DNA of 64,000 nucleotides from Deltaproteobacteria bacterium (GTDB lineage: Bacteria > Myxococcota > Kuafuiibacteriia > Kuafuiibacteriales > Kuafuiibacteriaceae): contig JACKEN010000016.1 in NCBI GenBank assembly GCA_020632995.1, positions 1 to 64,000 on the forward strand. The letters run 5' to 3'. Made by a program: the position numbers and the translations under genes. Of the stretch, positions 28,028-38,785 are shown piece by piece. A model generated the notes under the pieces. The model made no database searches, was not told where the DNA came from, and was given only the letters and a program-made list of their open reading frames with translations. Within the stretch, counting starts at the first letter, position 1. Each line of letters opens with the position of its first letter.

Positions 28028-30768
28028 ATGAAGCGCAGAGTTCGCCGCGGCCTCGGCCTGGCCACCCTCGCCCTCCCCGCCGCCTTCGCGGCCGTATTCT
28101 TCACGCGAGAGTCCAAGCCACAGCCCGCGATGGCGCCGCTGCCGATGGTGGTGGAGTTCGCGGGCTGCGACGAGGTCCGCGCGGGACCGGTGTGCCTGGT
28201 CTCGACGTCCACGCTGACGTTGTGGGTGCCGGCCGCGCGCCCCGAGCAGGTGCGCGTCCGGGTGGACGGGGTGCTCCAGAGGCTCGACCCGGAGCCTCTC
28301 GACGACGGGACGCAGGCCCGGGTGCTCGTCACTCGGAACAACCGCGAATTGGTGGTGGAGGCCGAGCTCGCTGGGGCGCGCAGGGGATGGCGCCTCAGCC
28401 TCGCGCCGAGCGAGGCCACGCTCGCGCTGGATGAGGCGCGCGCCCTCAAGGAGGCCGGTCAGCTCGATCCGGCGATGGATAAGCTGCAGGCCATCCTGCG
28501 GACCGCCACCGGCGCTGTTCGCGCGAAGGCCTTGGGTCTGGCGGCGCGGGTCCACCTCGCGCGGGGTGAGCACCCCAAGGCGGTGGCTGGCTTTCGGGAG
28601 AGCATCGCGGCCGCACACGCGGCGGGGATGATCTCGGTGGAGGCGAGCGACCGGTGCGCGGCCGCGTACACCCTGGAGGCGATGGATGAGTTCGCAGAGG
28701 CGACGACGATCCTGGAGCCGTTGAATGGGTTGGCGGAGAGCTACCCGAAGGCAGAGGCGCTGAAGAGCTACTACGGCGCGCTGGTGGCGTTGGGCTACGG
28801 CGACATCCGCAACGCGCTCGCGCTCCTGGACGACACGATCACCCACTCGGTGCGGATGGGGCTCGAGATGCAGGCCAACCACGCGCTCGACCGGCGGGTG
28901 AGCTTGTTGTTGGAGGTGGGGCGGTTCGAGGACGCGGCGCGGGGGTTGGAGGCGTTGGCGCGGGCGGTGCCGGAGGGGCCGCCGTGCCGGCGGCGGAGGC
29001 GCTCAACAACCTGGGTGCGTTTCAGCTGATTCTGCAGGACAACTTGCCCAACCATTCAGCCACTGACCCGCGCATGTCACTGCGTGCTGCCACCGCCCTA
29101 TTCGCCTCTGACTGTCGAATTGCGTCGGGTCACGCGCGGGCCCTCCACGGCCTGGCGTGGGCCGAGTTCGGCGCAGGCGACGTCGTCGCGGCCCGAACTC
29201 ACATCGAGGAGGCCGAGGCGCTGGCTCCAGCCTCGGACCGACTGGAGCACTTCGCGAGGCTCGAGCTGGTCGCCGAGCTTCGCCTGGCCGAGGGCGAGCC
29301 CGAGGCCGCACTGGAGCCTCTGAAGCAGCTCAACTTGCACGCAGCGGCGGTGGGCGCGGTGAACCACCAGTGGCGCGCCGCAGTGCTTCGAGCCCGCGCC
29401 CTGGGCGCATCGGGTCGGGTCGCCGAAGCCGCGGCTGCCCTGGAGGAGGCCGAGGAGCTGCTGGACCAGCGCCTCCTCGTAGTGCCCCTAGGTGAAGGGC
29501 GCGGCATCTACGCATCGAGTCACCGCGCCAGCGCGGCGCTCCTCGTAGACCTGCTCCTCCAGCTGGGCCGGGTGGAGGATGCTTCCCGAGCCGCTCGCCG
29601 GAGCCGTCGCCGCGGCCTCTCGGTCCTGACCTGGAGCAACCGGGTGGCGCGCCTGCCTCCTGCTGCGCGAACGCGGTGGTACGAGGCCATCGCTCGGTAT
29701 CGCGCCGCCCGGCGCGAGCTGGAGGAGACGGGGGAAGATTGGAGCCTTGCTCGAGACGCCCTGCGAACTCAACGGCGGCGACGCGCCGCCGCCCGCGCTG
29801 CGTTGGCGGCCCACGCCGACGAGGCGATGGCGGCCCTCACCGTCGGCGCGGATCCAAACGCAAGCATCCTTGCGGCTCCGGTCGAGGGGGAGTTGATCCT
29901 GGCCTATCATCCCCTCCCCACCGGCTGGGTTGGCTTTGCGGTGGACTCCACCGGCGTCACGTACGCCCGCATCCCGGAGCTGGACGTGAGCGCCCCCGTG
30001 ACCGAGCTGGCGACCCGACTCCTTGCACCGCTCGCCGACCGAATCCGAGGGGCCAGCCGCATCCGCGTCCTCGCCTACGGGGAGCTCGCCGCGGTGGACT
30101 TCCACGTACTTCCCCTCGACGATGTGCGCCTGTTGGACAGCCACTCCGTGGTCTACGGGCTGGACCTGCCGCCCCGACCCACGCCTCCGGTCATGCAGGT
30201 CCGCGACGCCCTCGTGATAAGCGATCCCCGCATCGACCTCCCCGGTGCCCGTCGGGAGGCGGCGGACGTCGCCACGTCGTGGGTGCAGGCTGGCCTCCAG
30301 GTTGAGGCGCTCGTAGGCCCCGAAGCCACCTACGGGCGGGTCTATGACGAACTCTCCGCGCAACCCGACCTGCTCTACTACGCGGGCCACGCGGTCTACG
30401 CGGGTCTGGACGGTCAGGCAGCCGGAGTACTCCTGGCGAACGATGGCAAGCTCACCACCACGGACGTCCTATCGCTGTCTGCCGCGCCGAGGGTGGTAGT
30501 CCTCTCGGGCTGTGAGACGGGCAAGACCGGCACGAAGGAGGGGGGCAACCTGGGCTTGGCGCAGGCGTTTCTGGTGGCCGGCAGCGAGGTCGTGGTCGCC
30601 ACCAGCCGTCCGGTTCGTGACGGCGCCATGGCGAGCCTCAGCCAAGCGTTGCTCGATGGTGAGTCGTGGTCTGCGGATGACGTGATCCGGCGGGCCCGCG
30701 CCGGGCAGCTCAGTGCGGCGACGGCGCGAATGCCAGGCTGGTCGGCGGTGCGGGTGGTAGTGCCATAG
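28028..30768 (+). CDS. TPR-CHAT caspase-like protease, membrane-anchored or exported
   Basis: About 912 residues when an indel at the GGGG of 28975-28978 is allowed. An N-terminal hydrophobic segment (LGLATLALPAAFAAVFF) follows basic residues. A beta-rich stretch and a long array of TPR repeats (ALDEARALKEAGQLDPAMDK, ARVHLARGEHPKAVAGF and more) fill the middle, and the CHAT domain forms the C-terminus with its His in YYAGHAVY and Cys in VVLSGCETG, the caspase-type catalytic dyad. Known CHAT-TPR proteins are separase/caspase relatives that cleave partner proteins on signal. The locus context (ECF sigma, anti-sigma, LuxR) suggests envelope-stress control; the substrate is unknown. Confidence 0.8.
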
Positions 30769-31332
30769 ACGCACCGCCGCACGGGGCGATGCTGGTCCCA
30801 CTGGCCTTGCTGCAGATTGGGTGCCCATACGCGCGGTCGTTGATGTCCCGAGGTGCGTGCGGCGTGGCACAGTTCGCTTTGTTCGAGCAATCCGTCTCCG
30901 TCCATCCAACGAAGATGTTGCTAAGGTCCTTTGGCTCCCAGCCCTTGGGCAGCGTCACCTTCACGGTCTTCGCTTCATTGATGGGGTAGTAGTCATCATC
31001 AACATCAACCTTGAGCACGAATAGACTACCAGCACCGTGCTGACCGATGACCTGAAGACCCTTGCTCGAAACCGCCAGATTGAAGCGAAGGGTCAGGCTC
31101 TTATCCATGGCGACGGCGATCACCGAACACTCACCACACGGGTTCTTGGCCGTCCGGGTCCCGGTGTCAGGCTTCTTGGGCACCAACGGCCCCGTGGCCT
31201 TGCTGGTCTCCGCCTTGGGAGCCGGAGGACCCTGCACGTTCGGCGACGCGATCGCAGCCGTGCTCGCGCACCCCCCGACCACCCCCACCCCAACACCGCC
31301 AACCCAACCCAACGCCAATGTCTCAACACCAC
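30710..31332 (-). CDS. Cys-rich lipoprotein convergent with the CHAT gene
   Basis: A strong AAGGAGG site (31338-31344) precedes GTG 31332, which begins a basic-hydrophobic signal (LRHWRWVGLAVLG). An indel at the run of six C/G at 31271-31276 then joins it to GGCASTAAIASP, completing a lipobox. The mature part has a Pro/Lys linker and a compact domain with five or more Cys (CGECSVIAVAMD, TETDCSNKANCATPH, YGHPICSKASG). I do not recognise the family. The gene overlaps the 3' end of the CHAT gene by 59 bases in opposite orientation. Together they could form a protease and surface-partner pair, which is conjecture. Confidence 0.5.
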
Positions 31333-31543
31333 AGCCACCTCCTTCGACCCGACGACGAGCCACCCGACCACCACGACCGGGACACTGCCCCACCATGCCC
31401 CAACCCGCCGCACAGATCCGTCGCCCGAATGGGTGAGCGCGCGTGGTAGCGACCACCCGCGCCACCCGTGAATCCTGCACCCCGCGACCCCGCAACCGCC
31501 CAACCCACCGTAAACAGGCGGGTTCCCAGCCCAACCCATCCCC

Positions 31544-31559
31544 TGGCACGGCGGCTGCT
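31544..31559 (+). promoter_or_regulatory. Candidate sigma-54 (-24/-12) promoter
   Basis: TGGCACG-GCGG-CTGCT matches the consensus TGGCACG-N4-TTGCW at all but one of the listed positions, with the correct spacing between the GG and GC elements. It lies about 45 bases upstream of the ATG at 31605 and could drive the TPR gene and perhaps the kinase operon. An NtrC-type activator is encoded at 24225. Confidence 0.55.
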
Positions 31560-31604
31560 TTACCTCGGAGCGTCCGCCGCAGAGCGCGGCGCAGGAGGAA
31601 GATC

Positions 31605-32676
31605 ATGTCGAAGCAGAGCCGCAACCCCACTTTCATTCAGACCCCCGCCGCCGTCCGCCGCGTGCGTCACATCGTCACCGGGCTGATCCTCGGTGGTGGC
31701 CTGATCGCCGCCACCGCGATCGTGCTCGCGGTGCCGGAACCCGAGCCTGAGGCGGAGCCCATCGCGGTGGAGAGCGCGCCGGCGCCGCGGCCCGGAGTGG
31801 GCCAACAAGTTCGAGGCCCCCGCCGCGCCCGAGGCCGCTGCGCCCGAGGCGGCGCCCGAGCCCGTGGCGCCCGAGGCTCCGGCAATCGAGCTTGCGATCG
31901 CGCACCAGGACGAGACCACCGACTTCGCGGACCTCGCCCAGCGGCAGCTCGACACCGGCGATGTGAAGGACGCCTTGACGTCGATGCGGAAGCACATCTT
32001 CGCCCGAGAGGCGACGGTGGATGAGCTCTTCCTGATCGGCAACCTCGCGCGGCAGACCCACGAGGGCGACCTCGCGAAGGCTGCCTTGCAGGCCGCGGTG
32101 AAGCTGCAGCCGGAGCGGAGCGACCTCCAGACCGAGCTGGGGCGGGTCTTCCTCGAGGGCAAGGCGCTGGCCGAGGCGGAGGCCGCGGCCGAGGAGGCGG
32201 TGCGCCTCGACCGGGAGAACCCGGCGGCGTGGAACCTCTCGGGTCGCATCGCGATGGCGAAGTCGGAGTGGCAGCTCGCGGAGGCTGCCCTGCTCCACGC
32301 GCTGGAGCTGGACCCGACCAACGCGATGTACCACAACAACGCAGGCCTGCTTTACATCTACATGAAGCGGGGCGACGACGCGGTGGAGTCCCTGGAGACC
32401 GCGGTGGAGCTGTTCGAGGACCAGGCCGAGCACTTCGTATTCAACAACCTCGGCCTCGCCCACGAGCTGGCGGGGAACTACGAGGAGGCGCGGGAGGCGT
32501 TCGAGGAGGCCCTGCTGATGAACCCGTACTACTCGCGGGCCAAGGTAAACCTGCGGCGGGTGGAGACGACGATGGCCCAGATCGAGGCGAAGAACGCGTT
32601 CCAGACCGCGAGCGTGCCCGCGGCGGAGGAGGTGCAGGAGGCCCCGGGAGCCCTCGAAGTGGGTGACGACACGTAG
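31605..32676 (+). CDS. Membrane-anchored TPR protein
   Basis: ATG 31605 follows a CAGGAGGAA site. A basic N-terminus and one transmembrane helix (HIVTGLILGGGLIAATAIVLA) are followed by an acidic Pro/Glu/Ala linker and then TPR units (LIGNLARQTHEGDLAKAALQ, GRVFLEGKALAEAEAAAEEA, NNAGLLYIYMKRGDDAVESL). The parts join only if an indel near the GGCCC at 31789-31793 is allowed (linker then reads EWANKFEAPAAPEAA). The TPR region should lie in the periplasm. A candidate sigma-54 promoter precedes it, and the kinase gene follows after 167 bases. Confidence 0.75.
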
Positions 32677-32843
32677 CGCTGCGCGCTCCTACACCGAAAG
32701 ATCCCCCACCCCGGGCGATCCCATCAGTATGTACCCCGGGTCCCCGCAACCTACCTTGTCGCCACGTGTCATCGTCATGAAATTGAAGCGCGCCGGAATC
32801 TTGCGATCAGAGCGTGACCCCGGCTACACATGGCGGGCGGACG

Positions 32844-34151
32844 ATGAGCGCGCACCCACCACTGCCCCCCGGCACAGTCGTTGGGAAGTACGAGATCCTC
32901 CGGCCCCTGGGCATCGGAGGCATGGCGCGGATCTACCTCGCGCGTAGCCGCGGCCCGGGTCAGTTCGAGAAGCTCTGCGCGCTGAAGCTCATACGTCCCG
33001 ACTTCAGCGCGGACGGCTCGGTCTCGGACCTCCTCCTGCGCGAGGCGAGCATCGCAGCCCGTCTGCATCACCCCAGCATCGTTCAGGTTTTCGACCTCGG
33101 GCACTACGAGGACGAGTACTACATGGCGATGGAGTGGGTGGAGGGCGTGAGCCTCGCGCACCTGCTCACTCGAGTCTCGCGGGAGGGCCGCCTGCTCAAC
33201 ATCGAGCAGGTGGTGCACATCGCCAGCCGGGTCGCCGAGGCGCTGGAGTACCTCCGCAGCGGGGTGATCCTCGAGGGCAAGCCGGCCAGCCTCGTGCACC
33301 GCGACGTCTCCCCGAGCAACGTCCTGGTGTCCACCAACGGCACCGTCAAGCTCACCGACTTCGGCATCGTGAAGGTGCTGGAAGCACCGAGCTCCACCCG
33401 GGTGGGGGTGGTGAAGGGCAAGTACGCTTACATGTCGCCCGAGCAGCTCCGCGGGGATCCGGTGGATCACCGAGCGGATATCTTCGCGCTCGGTGTGGTC
33501 ATGTTCGAGGCGCTCACCTGCCGGCGCCTCTTCCACCGCAAGACCCTCGCCGCCACCGTCGCCGCGGTGCACGCGGCCCGCGTGCTCCCGCCGTCCGCGC
33601 TCGAGGACGTGCCTCACGAGCTGGATCGGGTGGTCCTGAAGTGCCTGGCAAAGCGACCCGACGACCGGTATCAGGGCGCGGGTGAGATGCTGGCCGAGCT
33701 GGAGTCCTTCGCCAGCACCGCGGCGCCGGTGAGCCTGGGCCGCGAGGTCACCCAAGTCCTCCTGACCCAGAAGGAGGGGAACTTCGACGATCCCCACCGC
33801 TCGGTGACCTCGCTGCCGGCCCTGAATACGCCGCCGCCGCTGCCGGACTCCACCGACATCGAGGACCTCCCCGACCTTCGCAACGAGGAGTTCGCCGCGC
33901 TGGAGGAAGATCTGCTGGAGGAGCCCAACCACCCGGACTCCACCATCCGCTACGCGGAGCCGATCGCGCGACTCAATCGCAACACGCCGACCGACCACGT
34001 GGCCTCTCAGGGGTCCAGCGAGGTCCCCGCGGAGATGTTGATGGCGCAGTCGCCGTCCTTCGTCGCCCGCATGGCCCCGGCCGCCATCCTCATCCTCACG
34101 CTCCTCGGGATCGCGGCCTTCTGGTGGTCGGTCCTGAACGGCAGGGCGTGA
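32844..34151 (+). CDS. Eukaryotic-type Ser/Thr protein kinase with C-terminal membrane helix
   Basis: The 435-residue protein has a full kinase domain: glycine loop GIGGMARIYLA (23-33), ATP-site Lys 48 in CALKLI, catalytic HRDVSPSNV (152-160), DFG at 172-174 and MSPEQ at about 197-201. The serine-containing HRDVSPSN loop is typical of myxobacterial Pkn kinases. A flexible acidic linker follows and the protein ends with one helix (APAAILILTLLGIAAFWW), which anchors the kinase to the inner membrane with almost no periplasmic part. It heads a four-gene set with PEGA, substrate-binding and TonB-receptor proteins, which may be its targets or signal source. Confidence 0.85.
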   Translation: MSAHPPLPPGTVVGKYEILRPLGIGGMARIYLARSRGPGQFEKLCALKLIRPDFSADGSVSDLLLREASIAARLHHPSIVQVFDLGHYEDEYYMAMEWVEGVSLAHLLTRVSREGRLLNIEQVVHIASRVAEALEYLRSGVILEGKPASLVHRDVSPSNVLVSTNGTVKLTDFGIVKVLEAPSSTRVGVVKGKYAYMSPEQLRGDPVDHRADIFALGVVMFEALTCRRLFHRKTLAATVAAVHAARVLPPSALEDVPHELDRVVLKCLAKRPDDRYQGAGEMLAELESFASTAAPVSLGREVTQVLLTQKEGNFDDPHRSVTSLPALNTPPPLPDSTDIEDLPDLRNEEFAALEEDLLEEPNHPDSTIRYAEPIARLNRNTPTDHVASQGSSEVPAEMLMAQSPSFVARMAPAAILILTLLGIAAFWWSVLNGRA

Positions 34152-34169
34152 GGAACCCTCGAGGTCCCC

Positions 34170-35704
34170 GTGACATCCAGCAACTATCCGCCCCAGGGTC
34201 CATCCCGCCGTACTCCTTGGCTCACCATCAGCATCGTCGCCTCCATGCTCCTCCTGGCGGGCAACGTCGTCGCGTACATCCTGTACCAGCGCCCGAGCGG
34301 TAAGGAGCCCGAGCCGCCGCCCACGCAGCCCGCCGCAGCGGTGGCGCCGCCGAGCCAGGTCAACGACGTCCAGAGCCTGGCCGAGGGCAGCGACGGCGCG
34401 GGGTCGAGGCCCTGCGCTCGGCCGACTACGTCCAGGCCCGGGTGGCCTTCGAGGCCGCGAAGACCCTCAACCCGAACCTCACCGATATCGACGCCCTCCT
34501 CGAGGTGACCCGGAAGCTGGGTTCCGAGGCGGCGGAGAAGGCCGCCGCTAAGGCCGAGCCCCCGCCATCGGCCCCGGTGGCCGCGGTGGCGCCCGTCCGC
34601 GAGGAGCGTCCCGTGGTGCGGTCGGCGCCCTCGCGTCGCGCGAGCCGGTCCGAGCCGACCCGCCGCGCCCGCACCGAGACCCCGGCGCCCGAGGCGGGCC
34701 TGATCCTGGTGACCGCCGAGCCGGCGGGCCTGGGCGTCTACGTGGATGGCCAACCGAGGGACATCACCCCCCGCCGGGTCGAGGTGCCGCCGGGCCGCCA
34801 CCAGGTGGAGCTCCGCAAGGGCGCCCAGGTGCTCGCCCAGCACTCGGTCAACGTCTCCGCAGGCGGGGTTGCGGTGGTGGCCGAGAGCCCGAAGATCGAC
34901 ACGCCGGAGACCGAGCCGGTGGCCCGCGCGGTCACCGCGGATCCCTCGACCCTCAAGGACGACGGGAGCCTGGATCTGGTCGCCCTCCTGGACCGCGAAG
35001 AGCCCGGCACCACCCCCGAGCCGCGGCGCGAGACCGTCACCACCCCGACTACCGACCGGTGGACACCCACCCCCGCCGGCAGCCGCCCGCGCCTCGTGGC
35101 CTACGTGCCCGGCAAGAGCGCCTCCAGTGTGCAATCTGCCCTGCGGAGCTCGCTCCCCGGGATCCAGGTCGACGTGGTGGCGCGGGCCGCCGACCTCAAG
35201 CCTGGCACCCCAGCGGACGCGATCCTGGCCCCGCCGAGCGCGGCTTCGCAGGCTGGGTTGACCACTCGCCTCTCCGCGCAGGGCGGCGGCGGGCGCTACG
35301 TGCTGGCGTCCTTCAACCCCATCCCCTCGAAGGATGCCTTGCCGGCCCTGACCGTGGCGGTGGTGGGTGAGCTGGACCGCAAGGCGATGCCAGAGCGGGT
35401 CCGCTCCATCCTGGGCACCGCCAACCCGCCCAGGCTCCGCCGGGTCACCAAGCCCGAGGACCTCCTCTCGAGCCTGCAGCTCGGGCTGGCCCAGGCCTTC
35501 CTGGTGCGGGCAGAAGACTTCCCCGCGCTCAAGCAGCGCACCCGACAGACCCTGAACGAGCAGACCTACTCTGGAGGTGGAGGGGTCGGACTGGTGGTGG
35601 CCTACGTGGACGGCGGACGTGGTGAGACGGTGGGCTCGGCCCTGCGGTCGATGACCGGACAGGGCGCGAGCGAGCTGGGGGTACAGGCATGGGCGGCACG
35701 GTGA
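34170..35704 (+). CDS. PEGA-domain protein with C-terminal binding-protein-like region
   Basis: GTG 34170 begins a protein with a transmembrane helix (ISIVASMLLLAGNVVAYIL), a Pro-rich linker and, after an indel at the GGGG of 34400-34403, a helical stretch (LRSADYVQARVAFEAAK). A PEGA domain (ILVTAEPAGLGVYVDGQPRD, PGRHQVEL) follows near the middle. The last ~200 residues (AYVPGKSASSVQSALRSSLP, VGELDRKAMPERVRSILG) look like half of a periplasmic binding protein. PEGA domains are often found with Ser/Thr kinases and bind surface components. The next gene starts inside its stop (GTGA). Confidence 0.65.
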
Positions 35705-36707
35705 GCAACACACACAGACGCCTCGGGTGGGCGCTCGCGTGCTCCTCCTCGGGGCGGGGTGCGCATCGCAAGGTGGCTTGACGAAGCTGGACGGCTCGTC
35801 GACGCCCGCCAGTGAGGCCAGGGGTACGAAGGTGCTGGTGCTCATGCCGGACTCCCCGAGCGCCTTGATGGCCCTCGATGGCCTGAGGGACGAGCTCGGC
35901 GCGGACTTCGCGGTGACCACCCGCATCGTCGGTGAGGGCGCGGAGCCGCAGGCAGTGGCCAAGGCGATCACCGAGACGAACCCCGCGGTGGTGGTCCTCA
36001 TGAACAACCCCACCCTGCGCCTCTACCGGCGCTACCAGGCGCTGCGGCCCTCCGGGGCGCGCCCACTCCCGGTCGTCGCGCTCCTGACCTCGTTCCTCAA
36101 GCAGAGCGCGGGCGGCATCGAGGACCTCAGCGGGGTGATCTACGAGGTCCCGCTCGTGACCTCGCTCGTGAACCTCCGTGACCTCCTCGCCCAACCGCTG
36201 GTGAAGGTGGGGGTGGTGCACCGGCCGACCTTCCAGGGCTTCGTGGAGGAGCAGAAGAAGCTCGCAGCGGCCGAAGGCTTCCAGGTGGTGGGCGTCGAGG
36301 TGGGCGGGAAGAGCTCCCGTGATCTCCGCAACGCGGTGGACAAGCTGGTGGAAGAGAACAAGGTCGACGCGATCTGGGTGCTGAACGACAACGCCCTCCT
36401 CTCCCGCCTGATGCTCGAGCGCGGCTGGCTCCCCGCCCTGCGCGACAAGCAGACCCCGGTGCTCGTGAACGTCGGCTCGCTCCTGTCACGCCGCGTCCCG
36501 TTCGGGACCTTCGGCGTGCTGCCTGACCACCGCGCGCTGGGCGTCCAGGCCGCGAACCTGGTGATCACCGCGGCGGATGGCCAGGCGGTGGCGGGCACCC
36601 TCGAGTATCCGCTTTCGGTGGAGAAGGTGCTGGACGTCAGCGCCGCCCGCAAGAGCCTTCGCCTCCACGAAGATCGCATCGCCACCGTGGACCGGTTGCT
36701 GGAGTGA
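35701..36707 (+). CDS. ABC_sub_bind-type substrate-binding lipoprotein
   Basis: GTG 35701 overlaps the previous stop. The signal (RRLGWALA then VLLLGAGC) joins only with an indel around 35731-35745, beside GC-rich runs. The mature protein has the two-lobed PF04392 pattern: VLVLMPDSPSALMALDGLRD, NPAVVVLMNNP, VKVGVVHRPTFQGFVEEQKK, VDAIWVLNDNALLS and FGTFGVLPDHRALGVQAANL. Such proteins usually bind amino acids or nucleosides. No permease or ATPase gene lies nearby, so here it may act as a sensor part rather than in transport. A TonB-dependent receptor gene overlaps or follows immediately. Confidence 0.7.
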
Positions 36708-36715
36708 GGATCAAG

Positions 36716-38782
36716 ATGCAACGCAAATTGCACAACCTCCGCCCCCTCGCGGGGCTGGGCCTCATCATGACCGGCCTCGCCGTGGGGCCGCAGGCGCGAG
36801 CCCAGGACGAGGGCTTCGAGGCCCTGGACCTGGACAGCCTCCTCAACATGGAGGTCTCCGTCGCCTCCCTGAAGGCGATGTCGCTGCGCGAGTCGCCCGG
36901 CATCGTGAGCGTGGTGACCCGTGACGACATGCTCTCCTGGGGCGCACGCGACCTCGTGGACGTGCTCCGCATGGTGCCTGGCTTCTACCTCGGCGTCGAC
37001 GTGCAGGGCGCAGTGGGCGTAGGCATCCGCGGCAACTGGGCGCACGAGGGCAAGGTGCTCCTCTTGATCGACGGCTTCGAGATCAACGAGCTCGACTATC
37101 AGACGCTCAACCTGGGCCACCACTACCCGGTGGAGAACCTGGAGCGCATCGAGATCATCCGCGGCCCGGGCTCCGCGATCTACGGCGGCAACGCCGAGCT
37201 CGGGGTCATCCGGGTGGTGACGCGAGGCGCGGCGGAGCTCGAGGGCGGCCGGATCTCGGCCCGCTATGGCATGCCGAGCGAGTTCTACGGCGGCGGTGAC
37301 AAGTTCGGCTTCGGCGACCTCACGTTGGAGGCCGGCATGACCCACGGGGACTTCTCGTGGAGCGCGAGCGGCTTCATCGGGCGGAGCACCCGGAGCGAGG
37401 CGGACTACACCCCCATCCTTGGTGACCCCTACGACATGGACAAGAACTCGTCCCAGCGGCCGCTCCTGTTGAACGCGGCCGCTGGCTACAAGAAGACCAA
37501 GCTCCGCTTGATGTTCGACGGGTTCACCTACAGCTCGAAGGACGCGTTCGACGAGCCCACCGAGTACGCCCACGGCTACCGCTTCGGCGGCTTCTACGCC
37601 GACCTCTCGAGCAGCTTCGAGCTGGCCCCCGGCCTCACGCTGAGCCCCAAGCTCTCCTTCAAGCGCCAGGAGCCCTACTACACGACATGGGACAACGACG
37701 AGCAGCGGGCAGAGCTCCTCGACTTTGGCCTCTACCTGCAGCACGCGGTGATGCGGACCCTGGCCAACGTCACGGTGAGCTGGGACATGTTCGACAAGGC
37801 GAACCTCATCGTGGGCGCCGAGGCGTTCTACGACCGGGGCGATCGGATCGGGAACGACGCTGACGCCGAAGAGACCAACTCCTACACCGACGCGGAGGGC
37901 AACTACGTCGACAAGATCGACTTCTTCACCACCGCGCTCTTCACCCAGTTCCTGTGGCCCAACGACTACGTGAACGTCACCGCGGGTGGCCGCCTCGAGA
38001 TCCACAGCGTGTTCGGCGTGTTCGCGGTGCCCCGGGTGGCCCTGACCAAGGTCTTCGACTTCGGGCTGCACGCCAAGCTCTTGGCCTCGCAGGCCTTCCG
38101 GACCCCGTCGCTCCAGAACAAAAGCCTCGAGAAGCTGGTGGACCCGAACAACGAAGTGTCACGCGAACGGACCACGGTGTTCGAGGCAGAGGTGGGCTAC
38201 CAGGTCCTCGACGGGCTGCAGGTCACCGCCAACGCGTTCTACACCCGCATCGACGATCCCATCATCTACCTCTACGACGAGGCCACCGACAGCGAGACCT
38301 ACGTCAACGGCACCGCGGCCCAGACCGCGGGCGCAGAGCTGCAGGTCGACCTGCGCTTCGCGCGGGTCCGCGGCCAGGCCTCCTACAGCTACTACACCAC
38401 CGTGGGTGAGGTGGTGGAGGACTACGCGGTGCCGGACCACAAGGCCCGCCTCGGCGCGCCCCAGCACAAGCTCACCACCCGCCTGCAGGTCGAGGTCTTC
38501 CCACGGATCTTCGTGACCCCCACCCTCGTGTTCCAGAGCCAGCGCTACGGCTTCACGGTCGCAAACGAGGAGGCCCCGGTGCGCATCGACGACCAGGTGC
38601 TGCTGGGGCTTGGCATCTCGGCCCAGGACCTGGGCATGCCGGGCCTGGAGGCCGGGCTGTTCGCCCACAACCTCCTCGACCAGACCGAGACCTTCATCCA
38701 GCCCTACTTCGGTGGCCACGGCCCCCTGCCCGGCCCCGGGCGCCAGATCATGCTCCGCCTGGCCTACCGCCTCGACCGCTGA
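36716..38782 (+). CDS. TonB-dependent outer-membrane receptor
   Basis: ATG 36716 follows GAGGATC; a GTG at 36704 that overlaps the previous stop is less likely. The 688-residue product has a signal ending in ARAQ, a plug domain (about 45-165, with SPGIVSVVTRDDMLSWGARD, LLLIDGFEINEL and IEIIRGPGSAIYGGNAELG) and a 22-strand-type barrel ending in RQIMLRLAYRLDR. No TonB-box motif is obvious. The C-terminal residue is Arg rather than the usual aromatic. Its position after a kinase, a PEGA protein and a solute-binding lipoprotein suggests a surface-to-cytoplasm signalling or uptake system. Confidence 0.85.
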   Translation: MQRKLHNLRPLAGLGLIMTGLAVGPQARAQDEGFEALDLDSLLNMEVSVASLKAMSLRESPGIVSVVTRDDMLSWGARDLVDVLRMVPGFYLGVDVQGAVGVGIRGNWAHEGKVLLLIDGFEINELDYQTLNLGHHYPVENLERIEIIRGPGSAIYGGNAELGVIRVVTRGAAELEGGRISARYGMPSEFYGGGDKFGFGDLTLEAGMTHGDFSWSASGFIGRSTRSEADYTPILGDPYDMDKNSSQRPLLLNAAAGYKKTKLRLMFDGFTYSSKDAFDEPTEYAHGYRFGGFYADLSSSFELAPGLTLSPKLSFKRQEPYYTTWDNDEQRAELLDFGLYLQHAVMRTLANVTVSWDMFDKANLIVGAEAFYDRGDRIGNDADAEETNSYTDAEGNYVDKIDFFTTALFTQFLWPNDYVNVTAGGRLEIHSVFGVFAVPRVALTKVFDFGLHAKLLASQAFRTPSLQNKSLEKLVDPNNEVSRERTTVFEAEVGYQVLDGLQVTANAFYTRIDDPIIYLYDEATDSETYVNGTAAQTAGAELQVDLRFARVRGQASYSYYTTVGEVVEDYAVPDHKARLGAPQHKLTTRLQVEVFPRIFVTPTLVFQSQRYGFTVANEEAPVRIDDQVLLGLGISAQDLGMPGLEAGLFAHNLLDQTETFIQPYFGGHGPLPGPGRQIMLRLAYRLDR

Positions 38783-38785
38783 CGC

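Noticed and set aside
29488..30390. Open frame of 300 codons antisense to the CHAT domain
   Set aside because: The sense strand has conserved CHAT motifs across the same bases; the antisense product has no recognisable feature.
32740..32800. Sigma-70 promoter before the kinase gene (TTGTCG...TGAAAT)
   Set aside because: Only a loose match on both boxes in a region where such matches are expected by chance; not listed as a feature.
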